From Siphonodentalium dalli (Eukaryota; Mollusca; Scaphopoda; Gadilida; Siphonodentaliidae): a stretch of DNA of 64,000 bases. Below the pieces are notes generated by a model, which saw only the letters and a program-made list of their open reading frames with translations, did not search any database and was not told where the DNA came from. Positions 37,944 through 50,807 of the stretch are shown here, in pieces. Made by a program: the position numbers and the translations under genes. Position 1 is the first letter of the stretch; each line of letters opens with the position of its first letter. The DNA lies in the NCBI GenBank assembly GCA_032622095.1, contig CP136061.1, positions 187,680,369 through 187,744,368 of the forward strand, in the 5' to 3' direction.

Positions 37944-38845
37944 TAAAGCGATAGCCCGCTTTTTCGCGGAATAATTGTAACTCCCTACATTTCTTCAGAA
38001 TTGCCCATCAATGGAAAAAATGTGTTCAAAAACAATATCACTTCTGTGGTTCTTTATTTATCACACACAATTTAACCCCACCCCCTTTAACAAATTATTC
38101 ATCAAAAAAGCACAATTTTCCACCACCAGTCATGTTCAGGCCCCATTTTCACTCAGTTTTAGGGGTCTGGTGTTGCAAACTTGGATCAGCTATGGAAGAC
38201 TGTTCAATATTCTTTCCATGAGTGAACTTCTGGTGATGTGAGGTCATTGAGTCCAGATCTGATCAGCTGAGCATCAAGCGCATGACTTTATCAGCACATT
38301 GAAGAATAAAATATGACATTTTCAGGTCTGCAAGGGTGATCCAAGATAACTGGATGTGGGTGTATATTGAATTAGTTGAATAAAGATATGCTCTCTTTGA
38401 ATTGCTGAAGCATTTTCTTAAATGTGTCCAAGTTTTAGTGCTATTAACCTTCAAATGACCATACCCACCAGTGGAAATGACACACTTTTATGATATATAT
38501 CTGTATATCACTGGCTATAAAATACAAAATACTTGTTAAATTAGGTTCTTATAACAATTGATATATGTGTCGTTGACATGCCCATGTTATGGGTCATTTG
38601 CATTATCATGTGACTATTACCACCTTGAAAAATTTTGAAAATACCTTGAAAAATTGGCATTTTTTATGAAAAATCTTACTATTATTTTGGCTGATGTAAG
38701 TGAAAGAAGGCACCAGCAGCAAGAATAGCCACATCAAGCATGAGATATTCATTGGACTGAAAGACCAGGCTCTGTAAAATGCATTAAAATGCTTTAAAGT
38801 GACTCCCAGGAATCAAAAATGATAAAAAGCTATTTTTTCCCTTTA

Positions 38846-39296
38846 GGTTACACTGGTGTAAATGTTTTCCATAGGCCTCAGTGTTAACGTTTTAGCGTAT
38901 AGTGTTGGCAATATAAATGTTGGGTCCAAAATTTTCTTTAAATCTGAAAAATTGACCTTTTGGGAAACTTTTTACACAAAAAAATCATGTCTGTCTAGCA
39001 GGGAATTCGCCTTTAAATCTTATGTTTTCGTAACTAGTGTCAGAACCGCATACAAAAATACAGTCATATTTTAGACCACACCAAAAAATTCAAACTTCAC
39101 TACAAAGGGTTAATTCCTGTGCCAATGGTTATTTTACCTATGGGAAATCATAGGGAAGAGGTGTGATGATTTTTTTATGTGAAAAGCACACAAGGCTATT
39201 GACCAATCAGGGCCCAGTGTCTATTTTATTCTCTCCTATATATTCCTCCCGCATCCGCTAGATGTCACTCGGAACCTTATTTACACCAGTGTAACC
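38846..39296. mobile_element. B3, TIR element inside module A
   Basis: 451 bp, same ends as B2. Carries GTGTTAACG and TTGACCTTTT, variants shared only with B5 for the second. The right flank is TGAAGCG rather than TAAAGCG. Confidence 0.85.
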
Positions 39297-40194
39297 TGAA
39301 GCGATAGCCCGCTTTTTCGCGGAATAATTGTAACTCCCTACATTTCTTCAGAATTGCCCATCAATGGAAAAAATGTGTTCAAAAACAATATCACTTCTGT
39401 GGTTCTTTATTTATCACACACAATTTAACCCCACCCCCTTTAACAAATTATTCATCAAAAAAGCACAATTTTCCACCACCAGTCATGTTCAGGCCCCATT
39501 TTCACTCAGTTTTAGGGGTCTGGTGTTGCAAACTTGGATCAGCTATGGAAGACTGTTCAATATTCTTTCCATGAGAGAACTTCTGGTGATGTGAGGTCAT
39601 TGAGTCCAGATCTGATCAGCTGAGCATCAAGCGCATGACTTTATCAGCACATTGAAGAATAAAATATGACATTTTCAGGTCTGCAAGGGTGATCCAAGAC
39701 AACTGGATGTGGGTGTATATTGAATTAGTTGAATAAAGATATGCTCTCTTTGAATTGCTGAAGCATTTTCTTAAATGTGTCCAAGTTTTAGTGCTATTAA
39801 CCTTCAAATGACCATACCCACCAGTGGAAATGACACACTTTTATGATATATATCTGTATATCACTGGCTATAAAATCCAAAATACTTGTTAAATTAGGTT
39901 CTTATAACAATTGATATATGTGTCGTTGACATGCCCATGTTATGGGTCATTTGCATTATCATGTGACTATTACCACCTAGAAATTTTTGAAAATACCTTG
40001 AAAAATTGGCATTTTTTATGAAAAATCTTACTATTATTTTGGCTGATGTAAGTGAAAGAAGGCATCAGCAGCAAGAATAGCCACATCAAGCATGAGATAT
40101 TCATTGGACTGAAAGACCAGGCTCTGTAAAATGCATTAAAATGCTTTAAAGTGACTCCCAGGAATCAAAAATGATAAAAAGCTATTTTTTCCCT
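39297..40194. repeat. Module A3 (representative 898-bp A unit)
   Basis: Begins at the conserved GAAGCGATAGCCCGC (TAAAGCG in other copies), with a small hairpin CCGCTTTTTCGCGG. Ends AAAAAGCTATTTTTTCCCT. The two ends are weakly inverted-complementary (TAAAGCGATAGC-CTTTTT against TAAAGGGAAAAAATAGCTTTTT), so A could itself descend from a TIR element. No coding evidence. Confidence 0.8.
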
Positions 40195-41993
40195 TAAAGC
40201 GATAGCCCGCTTTTTCGCGGAATAATTGTAACTCCCTACATTTCTTCAGAATTGCCCATCAATGGAAAAAATGTGTTCAAAAACAATATCACTTCTGTGG
40301 TTCTTTATTTATCACACACAATTTAACCCCACCCCCTTTAACAAATTATTCATCAAAAAAGCACAATTTTCCACCACCAGTCATGTTCAGGCCCCATTTT
40401 CACTCAGTTTTAGGGGTCTGGTGTTGCAAACTTGGATCAGCTATGGAAGACTGTTCAATATTCTTTCCATGAGAGAACTTCTGGTGATGTGAGGTTATTG
40501 AGTCCAGATCTGATCAGCTGAGCATCAAGCGCATGACTTTATCAGCACATTGAAGAATAAAATATGACATTTTCAGGTCTGCAAGGGTGATCCAAGATAA
40601 CTGGATGTGGGTGTATATTGAATTAGTTGAATAAAGATATGCTCTCTTTGAATTGCTGAAGCATTTTCTTAAATGTGTCCAAGTTTTAGTGCTATTAACC
40701 TTCAAATGACCATACCCACCAGTGGAAATGACACACTTTTATGATATATATCTGTATATCACTGGCTATAAAATCCAAAATACTTGTTAAATTAGGTTCT
40801 TATAACAATTGATATATGTGTCGTTGACATGCCCATGTTATGGGTCATTTGCATTATCATGTGACTATTACCACCTAGAAATTTTTGAAAATACCTTGAA
40901 AAATTGGCATTTTTTATGAAAAATCTTACTATTATTTTGGCTGATGTAAGTGAAAGAAGGCATCAGCAGCAAGAATAGCCACATCAAGCATGAGATATTC
41001 ATTGGACTGAAAGACCAGGCTCTGTAAAATGCATTAAAATGCTTTAAAGTGACTCCCAGGAATCAAAAATGATAAAAAGCTATTTTTTCCCTTAAAGCGA
41101 TAGCCCGCTTTTTCGCGGAATAATTGTAACTCCCTACATTTCTTCAGAATTGCCCATCAATGGAAAAAATGTGTTCAAAAACAATATCACTTCTGTGGTT
41201 CTTTATTTATCACACACAATTTAACCCCACCCCCTTTAACAAATTATTCATCAAAAAAGCACAATTTTCCACCACCAGTCATGTTCAGGCCCCATTTTCA
41301 CTCAGTTTTAGGGGTCTGGTGTTGCAAACTTGGATCAGCTATGGAAGACTGTTCAATATTCTTTCCATGAGTGAACTTCTGGTGATGTGAGGTCATTGAG
41401 TCCAGATCTGATCAGCTGAGCATCAAGCGCATGACTTTATCAGCACATTGAAGAATAAAATATGACATTTTCAGGTCTGCAAGGGTGATCCAAGATAACT
41501 GGATGTGGGTGTATATTGAATTAGTTGAATAAAGATATGCTCTCTTTGAATTGCTGAAGCATTTTCTTAAATGTGTCCAAGTTTTAGTGCTATTAACCTT
41601 CAAATGACCATACCCACCAGTGGAAATGACACACTTTTATGATATATATCTGTATATCACTGGCTATAAAATCCAAAATACTTGTTAAATTAGGTTCTTA
41701 TAACAATTGATATATGTGTCGTTGACATGCCCATGTTATGGGTCATTTGCATTATCATGTGACTATTACCACCTAGAAATTTTTGAAAATACCTTGAAAA
41801 ATTGGCATTTTTTATGAAAAATCTTACTATTATTTTGGCTGATGTAAGTGAAAGAAGGCATCAGCAGCAAGAATAGCCACATCAAGCATGAGATATTCAT
41901 TGGACTGAAAGACCAGGCTCTGTAAAATGCATTAAAATGCTTTAAAGTGACTCCCAGGAATCAAAAATGATAAAAAGCTATTTTTTCCCTTTA

Positions 41994-42444
41994 GGTTACA
42001 CTGGTGTAAATGTTTTCCATAGGCCTCAGTGCTAACGTTTTAGCGTATAGTGTTGGCAATATAAATGTTGGGTCCAAAATTTTCTTTAAATCTGAAAAAT
42101 TGACATTTTGGGAAACTTTTTACACAAAATAATCATGTCTGTCTAGCAGGGAATTCGCCTTTAAATCTTATGTTTTCGTAACTAGTGTCAGAACCGCATA
42201 CAAAAATACAGTCATATTTTAGACCACACCAAAAAATTCAAACTTCACTACAAAGGGTTAATTCCTGTGCCAATGGTTATTTTACCTATGGGAAATCATA
42301 GGGAAGAGGTGTGATGATTTTTTTATGTGAAAAGCACACAAGGCTATTGACCAATCAGGGCCCAGTGTCTATTTTATTCTCTCCTATATATTCCTCCCGC
42401 ATCCGCTAGATGTCACTCGGAACCTTATTTACACCAGTGTAACC
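41994..42444. mobile_element. B4, TIR element inside module A
   Basis: 451 bp, same ends as B2, and shares with B2 the variant CAAAATAATCATG. It is the counterpart of B2 in the second higher-order unit. Confidence 0.85.
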
Positions 42445-43346
42445 TAAAGCGATAGCCCGCTTTTTCGCGGAATAATTGTAACTCCCTACATTTCTTCAGA
42501 ATTGCCCATCAATGGAAAAAATGTGTTCAAAAACAATATCACTTCTGTGGTTCTTTATTTATCACACACAATTTAACCCCACCCCCTTTAACAAATTATT
42601 CATCAAAAAAGCACAATTTTCCACCACCAGTCATGTTCAGGCCCCATTTTCACTCAGTTTTAGGGGTCTGGTGTTGCAAACTTGGATCAGCTATGGAAGA
42701 CTGTTCAATATTCTTTCCATGAGTGAACTTCTGGTGATGTGAGGTCATTGAGTCCAGATCTGATCAGCTGAGCATCAAGCGCATGACTTTATCAGCACAT
42801 TGAAGAATAAAATATGACATTTTCAGGTCTGCAAGGGTGATCCAAGATAACTGGATGTGGGTGTATATTGAATTAGTTGAATAAAGATATGCTCTCTTTG
42901 AATTGCTGAAGCATTTTCTTAAATGTGTCCAAGTTTTAGTGCTATTAACCTTCAAATGACCATACCCACCAGTGGAAATGACACACTTTTATGATATATA
43001 TCTGTATATCACTGGCTATAAAATACAAAATACTTGTTAAATTAGGTTCTTATAACAATTGATATATGTGTCGTTGACATGCCCATGTTATGGGTCATTT
43101 GCATTATCATGTGACTATTACCACCTTGAAAAATTTTGAAAATACCTTGAAAAATTGGCATTTTTTATGAAAAATCTTACTATTATTTTGGCTGATGTAA
43201 GTGAAAGAAGGCACCAGCAGCAAGAATAGCCACATCAAGCATGAGATATTCATTGGACTGAAAGACCAGGCTCTGTAAAATGCATTAAAATGCTTTAAAG
43301 TGACTCCCAGGAATCAAAAATGATAAAAAGCTATTTTTTCCCTTTA

Positions 43347-43797
43347 GGTTACACTGGTGTAAATGTTTTCCATAGGCCTCAGTGTTAACGTTTTAGCGTA
43401 TAGTGTTGGCAATATAAATGTTGGGTCCAAAATTTTCTTTAAATCTGAAAAATTGACCTTTTGGGAAACTTTTTACACAAAAAAATCATGTCTGTCTAGC
43501 AGGGAATTCGCCTTTAAATCTTATGTTTTCGTAACTAGTGTCAGAACCGCATACAAAAATACAGTCATATTTTAGACCACACCAAAAAATTCAAACTTCA
43601 CTACAAAGGGTTAATTCCTGTGCCAATGGTTATTTTACCTATGGGAAATCATAGGGAAGAGGTGTGATGATTTTTTTATGTGAAAAGCACACAAGGCTAT
43701 TGACCAATCAGGGCCCAGTGTCTATTTTATTCTCTCCTATATATTCCTCCCGCATCCGCTAGATGTCACTCGGAACCTTATTTACACCAGTGTAACC
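43347..43797. mobile_element. B5, TIR element inside module A
   Basis: 451 bp; the counterpart of B3 in the second higher-order unit, with the same GTGTTAACG and TTGACCTTTT variants and the TGAAGCG right flank. Confidence 0.85.
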
Positions 43798-45593
43798 TGA
43801 AGCGATAGCCCGCTTTTTCGCGGAATAATTGTAACTCCCTACATTTCTTCAGAATTGCGCATCAATGGAAAAAATGTGTTCAAAAACAATATCACTTCTG
43901 TGGTTCTTTATTTATCACACACAATTTAACCCCACCCCCTTTAACAAATTATTCATCAAAAAAGCACAATTTTCCACCACCAGTCATGTTCAGGCCCCAT
44001 TTTCACTCAGTTTTAGGGGTCTGGTGTTGCAAACTTGGATCAGCTATGGAAGACTGTTCAATATTCTTTCCATGAGAGAACTTCTGGTGATGTGAGGTCA
44101 TTGAGTCCAGATCTGATCAGCTGAGCATCAAGCGCATGACTTTATCAGCACATTGAAGAATAAAATATGACATTTTCAGGTCTGCAAGGGTGATCCAAGA
44201 CAACTGGATGTGGGTGTATATTGAATTAGTTGAATAAAGATATGCTCTCTTTGAATTGCTGAAGCATTTTCTTAAATGTGTCCAAGTTTTAGTGCTATTA
44301 ACCTTCAAATGACCATACCCACCAGTGGAAATGACACACTTTTATGATATATATCTGTATATCACTGGCTATAAAATCCAAAATACTTGTTAAATTAGGT
44401 TCTTATAACAATTGATATATGTGTCGTTGACATGCCCATGTTATGGGTCATTTGCATTATCATGTGACTATTACCACCTAGAAATTTTTGAAAATACCTT
44501 GAAAAATTGGCATTTTTTATGAAAAATCTTACTATTATTTTGGCTGATGTAAGTGAAAGAAGGCATCAGCAGCAAGAATAGCCACATCAAGCATGAGATA
44601 TTCATTGGACTGAAAGACCAGGCTCTGTAAAATGCATTAAAATGCTTTAAAGTGACTCCCAGGAATCAAAAATGATAAAAAGCTATTTTTTCCCTTAAAG
44701 CGATAGCCCGCTTTTTCGCGGAATAATTGTAACTCCCTACATTTCTTCAGAATTGCCCATCAATGGAAAAAATGTGTTCAAAAACAATATCACTTCTGTG
44801 GTTCTTTATTTATCACACACAATTTAACCCCACCCCCTTTAACAAATTATTCATCAAAAAAGCACAATTTTCCACCACCAGTCATGTTCAGGCCCCATTT
44901 TCACTCAGTTTTAGGGGTCTGGTGTTGCAAACTTGGATCAGCTATGGAAGACTGTTCAATATTCTTTCCATGAGAGAACTTCTGGTGATGTGAGGTTATT
45001 GAGTCCAGATCTGATCAGCTGAGCATCAAGCGCATGACTTTATCAGCACATTGAAGAATAAAATATGACATTTTCAGGTCTGCAAGGGTGATCCAAGATA
45101 ACTGGATGTGGGTGTATATTGAATTAGTTGAATAAAGATATGCTCTCTTTGAATTGCTGAAGCATTTTCTTAAATGTGTCCAAGTTTTAGTGCTATTAAC
45201 CTTCAAATGACCATACCCACCAGTGGAAATGACACACTTTTATGATATATATCTGTATATCACTGGCTATAAAATCCAAAATACTTGTTAAATTAGGTTC
45301 TTATAACAATTGATATATGTGTCGTTGACATGCCCATGTTATGGGTCATTTGCATTATCATGTGACTATTACCACCTAGAAATTTTTGAAAATACCTTGA
45401 AAAATTGGCATTTTTTATGAAAAATCTTACTATTATTTTGGCTGATGTAAGTGAAAGAAGGCATCAGCAGCAAGAATAGCCACATCAAGCATGAGATATT
45501 CATTGGACTGAAAGACCAGGCTCTGTAAAATGCATTAAAATGCTTTAAAGTGACTCCCAGGAATCAAAAATGATAAAAAGCTATTTTTTCCCT

Positions 45594-47394
45594 TAAAGCG
45601 ATAGCCCGCTTTTTCGCGGAATAATTGTAACTCCCTACATTTCTTCAGAATTGCCCATCAATGGAAAAAATGTGTTCAAAAACAATATCACTTCTGTGGT
45701 TCTTTATTTATCACACACAATTTAACCCCACCCCCTTTAACAAATTATTCATCAAAAAAGCACAATTTTCCACCACCAGTCATGTTCAGGCCCCATTTTC
45801 ACTCAGTTTTAGGGGTCTGGTGTTGCAAACTTGGATCAGCTATGGAAGACTGTTCAATATTCTTTCCATGAGAGAACTTCTGGTGATGTGAGGTTATTGA
45901 GTCCAGATCTGATCAGCTGAGCATCAAGCGCATGACTTTATCAGCACATTGAAGAATAAAATATGACATTTTCAGGTCTGCAAGGGTGATCCAAGATAAC
46001 TGGATGTGGGTGTATATTGAATTAGTTGAATAAAGATATGCTCTCTTTGAATTGCTGAAGCATTTTCTTAAATGTGTCCAAGTTTTAGTGCTATTAACCT
46101 TCAAATGACCATACCCACCAGTGGAAATGACACACTTTTATGATATATATCTGTATATCACTGGCTATAAAATCCAAAATACTTGTTAAATTAGGTTCTT
46201 ATAACAATTGATATATGTGTCGTTGACATGCCCATGTTATGGGTCATTTGCATTATCATGTGACTATTACCACCTTGAAAAAATTTGAAAATACCTTGAA
46301 AAATTGGCATTTTTTATGAAAAATCTTACTATTATTTTGGCTGATGTAAGTGAAAGAAGGCACCAGCAGCAAGAATAGCCACATCAAGCATGAGATATTC
46401 ATTGGACTGAAAGACCAGGCTCTGTAAAATGCATTAAAATGCTTTAAAGTGACTCCCAGGAATCAAAAATGATAAAAAGCTATTTTTTCCCTTAAAGCGA
46501 TAGCCCGCTTTTTCGCGGAATAATTGTAACTCCCTACATTTCTTCAGAATTGCCCATCAATGGAAAAAATGTGTTCAAAAACAATATCACTTCTGTGGTT
46601 CTTTATTTATCACACACAATTTAACCCCACCCCCTTTAACAAATTATTCATCAAAAAAGCACAATTTTCCACCACCAGTCATGTTCAGGCCCCATTTTCA
46701 CTCAGTTTTAGGGGTCTGGTGTTGCAAACTTGGATCAGCTATGGAAGACTGTTCAATATTCTTTCCATGAGAGAACTTCTGGTGATGTGAGGTTATTGAG
46801 TCCAGATCTGATCAGCTGAGCATCAAGCGCATGACTTTATCAGCACATTGAAGAATAAAATATGACATTTTCAGGTCTGCAAGGGTGATCCAAGATAACT
46901 GGATGTGGGTGTATATTGAATTAGTTGAATAAAGATATGCTCTCTTTGAATTGCTGAAGCATTTTCTTAAATGTGTCCAAGTTTTAGTGCTATTAACCTT
47001 CAAATGACCATACCCACCAGTGGAAATGACACACTTTTATGATATATATCTGTATATCACTGGCTATAAAATCCAAAATACTTGTTAAATTAGGTTCTTA
47101 TAACAATTGATATATGTGTCGTTGACATGCCCATGTTATGGGTCATTTGCATTATCATGTGACTATTACCACCTTGAAAAAATTTGAAAATACCTTGAAA
47201 AATTGGCATTTTTTATGAAAAATCTTACTATTATTTTGGCTGATGTAAGTGAAAGAAGGCACCAGCAGCAAGAATAGCCACATCAAGCATGAGATATTCA
47301 TTGGACTGAAAGACCAGGCTCTGTAAAATGCATTAAAATGCTTTAAAGTGACTCCCAGGAATCAAAAATGATAAAAAGCTATTTTTTCCCTTTA
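45594..47394. repeat. Terminal A9-A10 of the array
   Basis: Two A modules (899 and 902 bp) that break the 4,501-bp periodicity. Both carry GAGGTTATTG and ACCTTGAAAAAATTTG, so A10 looks like a local duplicate of A9 or the reverse. Confidence 0.85.
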
Positions 47395-47845
47395 GGTTAC
47401 ACTGGTGTAAATGTTTTCCATAGGCCTCAGTGTTAACGTTTTAGCGTATAGTGTTGGCAATATGAATGTTGGGTCCAAAATTTTCTTTAAATCTGAAAAA
47501 TTGACATTTTGGGAAACTTTTTACACAAAAAAATCATGTCTGTCTAGCAGGGAATTCGCCTTTAAATCTTATGTTTTCGTAACTAGTGTCAGAACCGCAT
47601 ACAAAAATACAGTCATATTTTAGACCACACCAAAAAATTCAAACTTCACTACAAAGGGTTAATTCCTGTGCCAATGGTTATTTTACCTATGGGAAATCAT
47701 AGGGAAGAGGTGTGATGATTTTTTTATGTGAAAAGCACACAAGGCTATTGACCAATCAGGGCCCAGTGTCTATTTTATTCTCTCCTATATATTCCTCCCG
47801 CATCCGCTAGATGTCACTCGGAACCTTATTTACACCAGTGTAACC
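47395..47845. mobile_element. B6, outermost right copy of the B element
   Basis: 451 bp, standard termini, and a private variant ATGAATGTTGG. It is followed directly by single-copy AATAGTGCC, so the array ends exactly at the B terminus. Confidence 0.85.
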
Positions 47846-48033
47846 AATAGTGCCATGTGTGACCTGACATTTGAACATGTTATTGTCAGAAATTCACTCT
47901 GCGTGATTATGACAGTCTGCGAAATGGTAATGGTATAGCATTCATGTGAATATTGTTATCTTAGACGAAGCATGGTGTTGGCTGGTAAGCTTGATGAAGA
48001 AAGTTAACATGCTTATATTGACAATTATATATG

Positions 48034-48168
48034 AATAAATAGAGGAGCTACAACAGAGTCCCCAGTTTATAGCGGAATTTATAAAACGAGTCCAGTAAAT
48101 TAGACCTAATTTACTTGACGAATTTTTAAAAATTCCGCTATAAACTCGTTGTAGCTCCTCTATTTATT
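48034..48168. mobile_element. Snap-back MITE-like element, 135 bp
   Basis: AATAAATAGAGGAGCTACAA at the left and its complement TTGTAGCTCCTCTATTTATT at the right. Internal arms GTTTATAGCGGAATTT / AAATTCCGCTATAAAC and AGTAAATTAG / TAATTTACT. TA dinucleotides flank GAGGAGC on both sides, consistent with a TA target. No coding capacity. Confidence 0.8.
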
Positions 48169-50542
48169 ACATGATCCAAAACCTCGATAAAACATACTTA
48201 ATTCAAGAAATGGAACGTGAAACTAACATCTGCTTCTATAAGGCCTGCGATGACGTTTCACGTAACTATGCGTTGTTGACCCGCGTAAAGAAATGGTCCC
48301 AGATAAATAAAGACACATTGACGTATTTAATGGCTTATATATTTAATGGAATAACTTTTCAAACTCTTTACCCATTAAAGTTTGTTGGAATAATACTGGA
48401 ACCCAAAGTATTTTGAGACGTAGCGTACGGAATGTAAACAGACGACAAACCGGTCACCTGGCACTATTTCCTGTTATGCAAATAACTTTGCACATCACAT
48501 TTTATAGAATGAGTTTATTGAATGGAATAATATTAAGATAATATAATAAAGTAATTTAACGACGCTTATATCCACCTATAACTGCAAGAAACCTGGTAAA
48601 CCATCACTGTCTGTAAATCTCAACTTCTGTTACATACAATTTCTACGGAAAACCGTGATCGGCGCGAAATTTGAAAATGATAAAAAACAGCTTTTCCGCA
48701 AGGAAGAATGAGGGGGACTTTTGTGAATGTTGGCCTTGGATCCATCATCAGTGAGGAAACCATAAACAGTTTTAGAGTAGTTGATCTGCTAAAGTTTCAA
48801 GCTGCTGTGATGAATTCAACCCCAACAATGCTGCATCTTTTGAAAGACGATATTTGACCGCCTAAACGTCCCACAAATGTGCATTCGGCTGCACTCGATG
48901 CATCAGCTGTGGCTCTTATTGTATATTATATGCAGTAGATGAAGTCTACAAAGATATACCGTCGGACAAGGGGGGGGGGGGGGGCAACATCTCTTTACTC
49001 CGCGGTGTCGTGACACTTGACTTTTGAGCGCCATCACGCTGTTATTTTTCTATTATAACGAGACAATGAACACCGATATTACAAAATGGCAGGGCATTTA
49101 ATAAGTATCACCTCGCGACTTATAGGGCTAATCCACCGACAACCCACTGAGCACACACCAATCGGCACCCATGCAGACAGGGGCTAAGTCACAGTACACG
49201 CCTTATAGTGTCTTGCGTTTGATGTGTCAGTCCAAATTAGCTGCATTATAAGTTTAGATTTGGGCCATTTGTCATTTCTGGATGTGGACAAGATCCACGG
49301 CGACAAAAATAACAGAATATAAAACGATCGCATGCCTGACAATGATCAAGGTGTTTAGCTAACCAGAACCACGGCCATGCAGTTGCACCTTAATGCATCA
49401 CAACAATCTAAGCGTTCACATTGTTTATGGTTTAAACTTATTTATTTGCCTCAATGTTAATTACAGATATCTGACGATTGGAATGGCGGTGATATTAACA
49501 AGGAACTCTGTTTATATTCCACGCTGGTCAAAGATCGGGATCTGGATATCCTAGATTATAATGTATGATACAAGTCCTTTGTGACGTATACAATCCCCTT
49601 ATAAGTATTTAACGGACATGGCTCATTGGAAGTTCCAAATGTTGTGTTCGTAATTTGGAAGGCGGTATAAGATATGTTGATAAATACACGAAGAATCGAT
49701 ATACGGGCTTCATACTCTCTGAGAACTACTTGCCAAGGTCACATAAATTTTCCAGCTGATTTTGCCTAATCCGCAGTACACCTTACTACCGGGCCATTAT
49801 TATATGTTTGATTCTTAATCAATAAATTGACTGACATTTCCACTCTATAGTCCTTAGATCATAGAGTAAGCTTTACATTTGTGTTTGTGCGATTGGGAGA
49901 TGCAATTCACGTGCGATCACAACATTAGCTTCGTGGGCAAAGCTTTATTTTCCAACTAATGTACATCACGTTGGCCCAAAATGCCTGTGTTTCTGCACTA
50001 TACAGAGACTATTGTGCAAAACGACTGCATTTAACGAGAGTACATATATACGTGTATCTGATAATCCATCGATATCATATTATCCTACTATTTCTTGAAT
50101 AAGAAGGAACATATAATAACGAACAAAGCAGAAGACATATCCATTCAGGTTCACGTGAATTCGACAATGGTGACGTATCCGCCGAATTTGAAATCGACAT
50201 GCGTTCGGGCGGTATTTTATGGGTGGAATTATGAAATTAACATGATGAAAGTGACAGTGAAATTGACAATGATTTGCTTCAGGTTCGCCATCAACCGAAG
50301 TGCTCCCTAGCGTTACCATCAATAACATTATTATTTGGCTAATTTCAGTAATATTCTCCCAATAACACATATTGGTCTCAGCATTTAAAATTCTTTGATA
50401 TAGATCGTTTATATTCTGCAATAATTTGTACACAAGGGACGGATTCTTATGTTTTATTGCGTTTTTAAACTTCGAGGTGGCGAAATCTCGGTTTGTTTAC
50501 ATTATGAAAGTTTGAGTCCGTAATTGGAATCAGAATCTGAAT
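48169..50542. other. Non-coding stretch with a G run and a dispersed repeat
   Basis: G run at 48970-48984. Segment 49616-49745 (GTTCCAAATGTTGT, AATTTGGAAGG, GGTATAAGATATGTTGA) recurs at 51608-51735. Segment near 48845 (ATATTTGACCGCCTAAACG) resembles a word of the duplicated segments at 56.7 and 57.8 kb. Frames at 48171-48416 and 50080-50433 have no motif. Confidence 0.5.
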
Positions 50543-50551
50543 CTGGATTAC

Positions 50552-50807
50552 GGTAGCGGGGTAATGTCACAAGAGCTATACTCGTCCTTGACCTCAATAA
50601 ATGGTATACTCGTAGGGCGCGCATCTATAATCTCAAATCGACGCAATTCCACCCGCATGTGCAATTTGACTTATATATCAAGATGTTACACCCACTTTGG
50701 TGTTCTAGAAACCACCCGAAAAAGACCCGTTAATTAGTTGAATATAACGTGACTGCAAATTCTGAGGTGAAGGTCGAGTATAGCTCTTGCGACATTACCT
50801 CTCTACC
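50552..50807. mobile_element. MITE with a 9-bp target duplication, 256 bp
   Basis: Terminal inverted repeats of about 50 bp. The left reads GGTAGCGGGGTAATGTC then CAAGAGCTATACTCG and CCTTGACCTCA; the right is its complement with few mismatches, ending CGACATTACCTCTCTACC. The direct 9-bp duplication CTGGATTAC lies on both sides (50543-50551 and 50808-50816). Duplications of 8-10 bp with long TIRs suit Mutator-like elements. Class assignment is inference; boundaries are firm. Confidence 0.85.

Larger units (their letters stand above)
36592..41092. repeat. Higher-order repeat copy 1 (A-B-A-B-A-A), 4,501 bp
   Basis: Consists of A1, B2, A2, B3, A3 and A4. Diagnostic variants recur exactly 4,501 bp later. 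These include AAATACAAAATAC in A2 and A6, CACCAGCAGC in A2 and A6, GTGTTAACG with TTGACCTTTTGGG in B3 and B5, and GAGGTTATTG in A4 and A8. Confidence 0.9.
41093..45593. repeat. Higher-order repeat copy 2 (A-B-A-B-A-A), 4,501 bp
   Basis: Consists of A5, B4, A6, B5, A7 and A8. Same length and variant order as 36592-41092. Only occasional differences were seen, such as AGTGAACT in A5 against AGAGAACT in A1, and GCGCATCAA in A7 against GCCCATCAA in A3. Confidence 0.9.
36146..47845. repeat. 11.7-kb two-module tandem array (A 898-902 bp, B 451 bp)
   Basis: Order: B1, A1, B2, A2, B3, A3, A4, A5, B4, A6, B5, A7, A8, A9, A10, B6. A copies start at 36592, 37944, 39297, 40195, 41093, 42445, 43798, 44696, 45594 and 46493. 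Copies differ by only a few substitutions. Two adjacent 4,501-bp higher-order units make up the core. The array starts and stops exactly at B ends. Identical 76- and 63-codon frames in every A copy and a 70-codon frame in some B copies have no motif. They persist because the DNA is nearly identical, so I do not call them genes. Confidence 0.95.
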
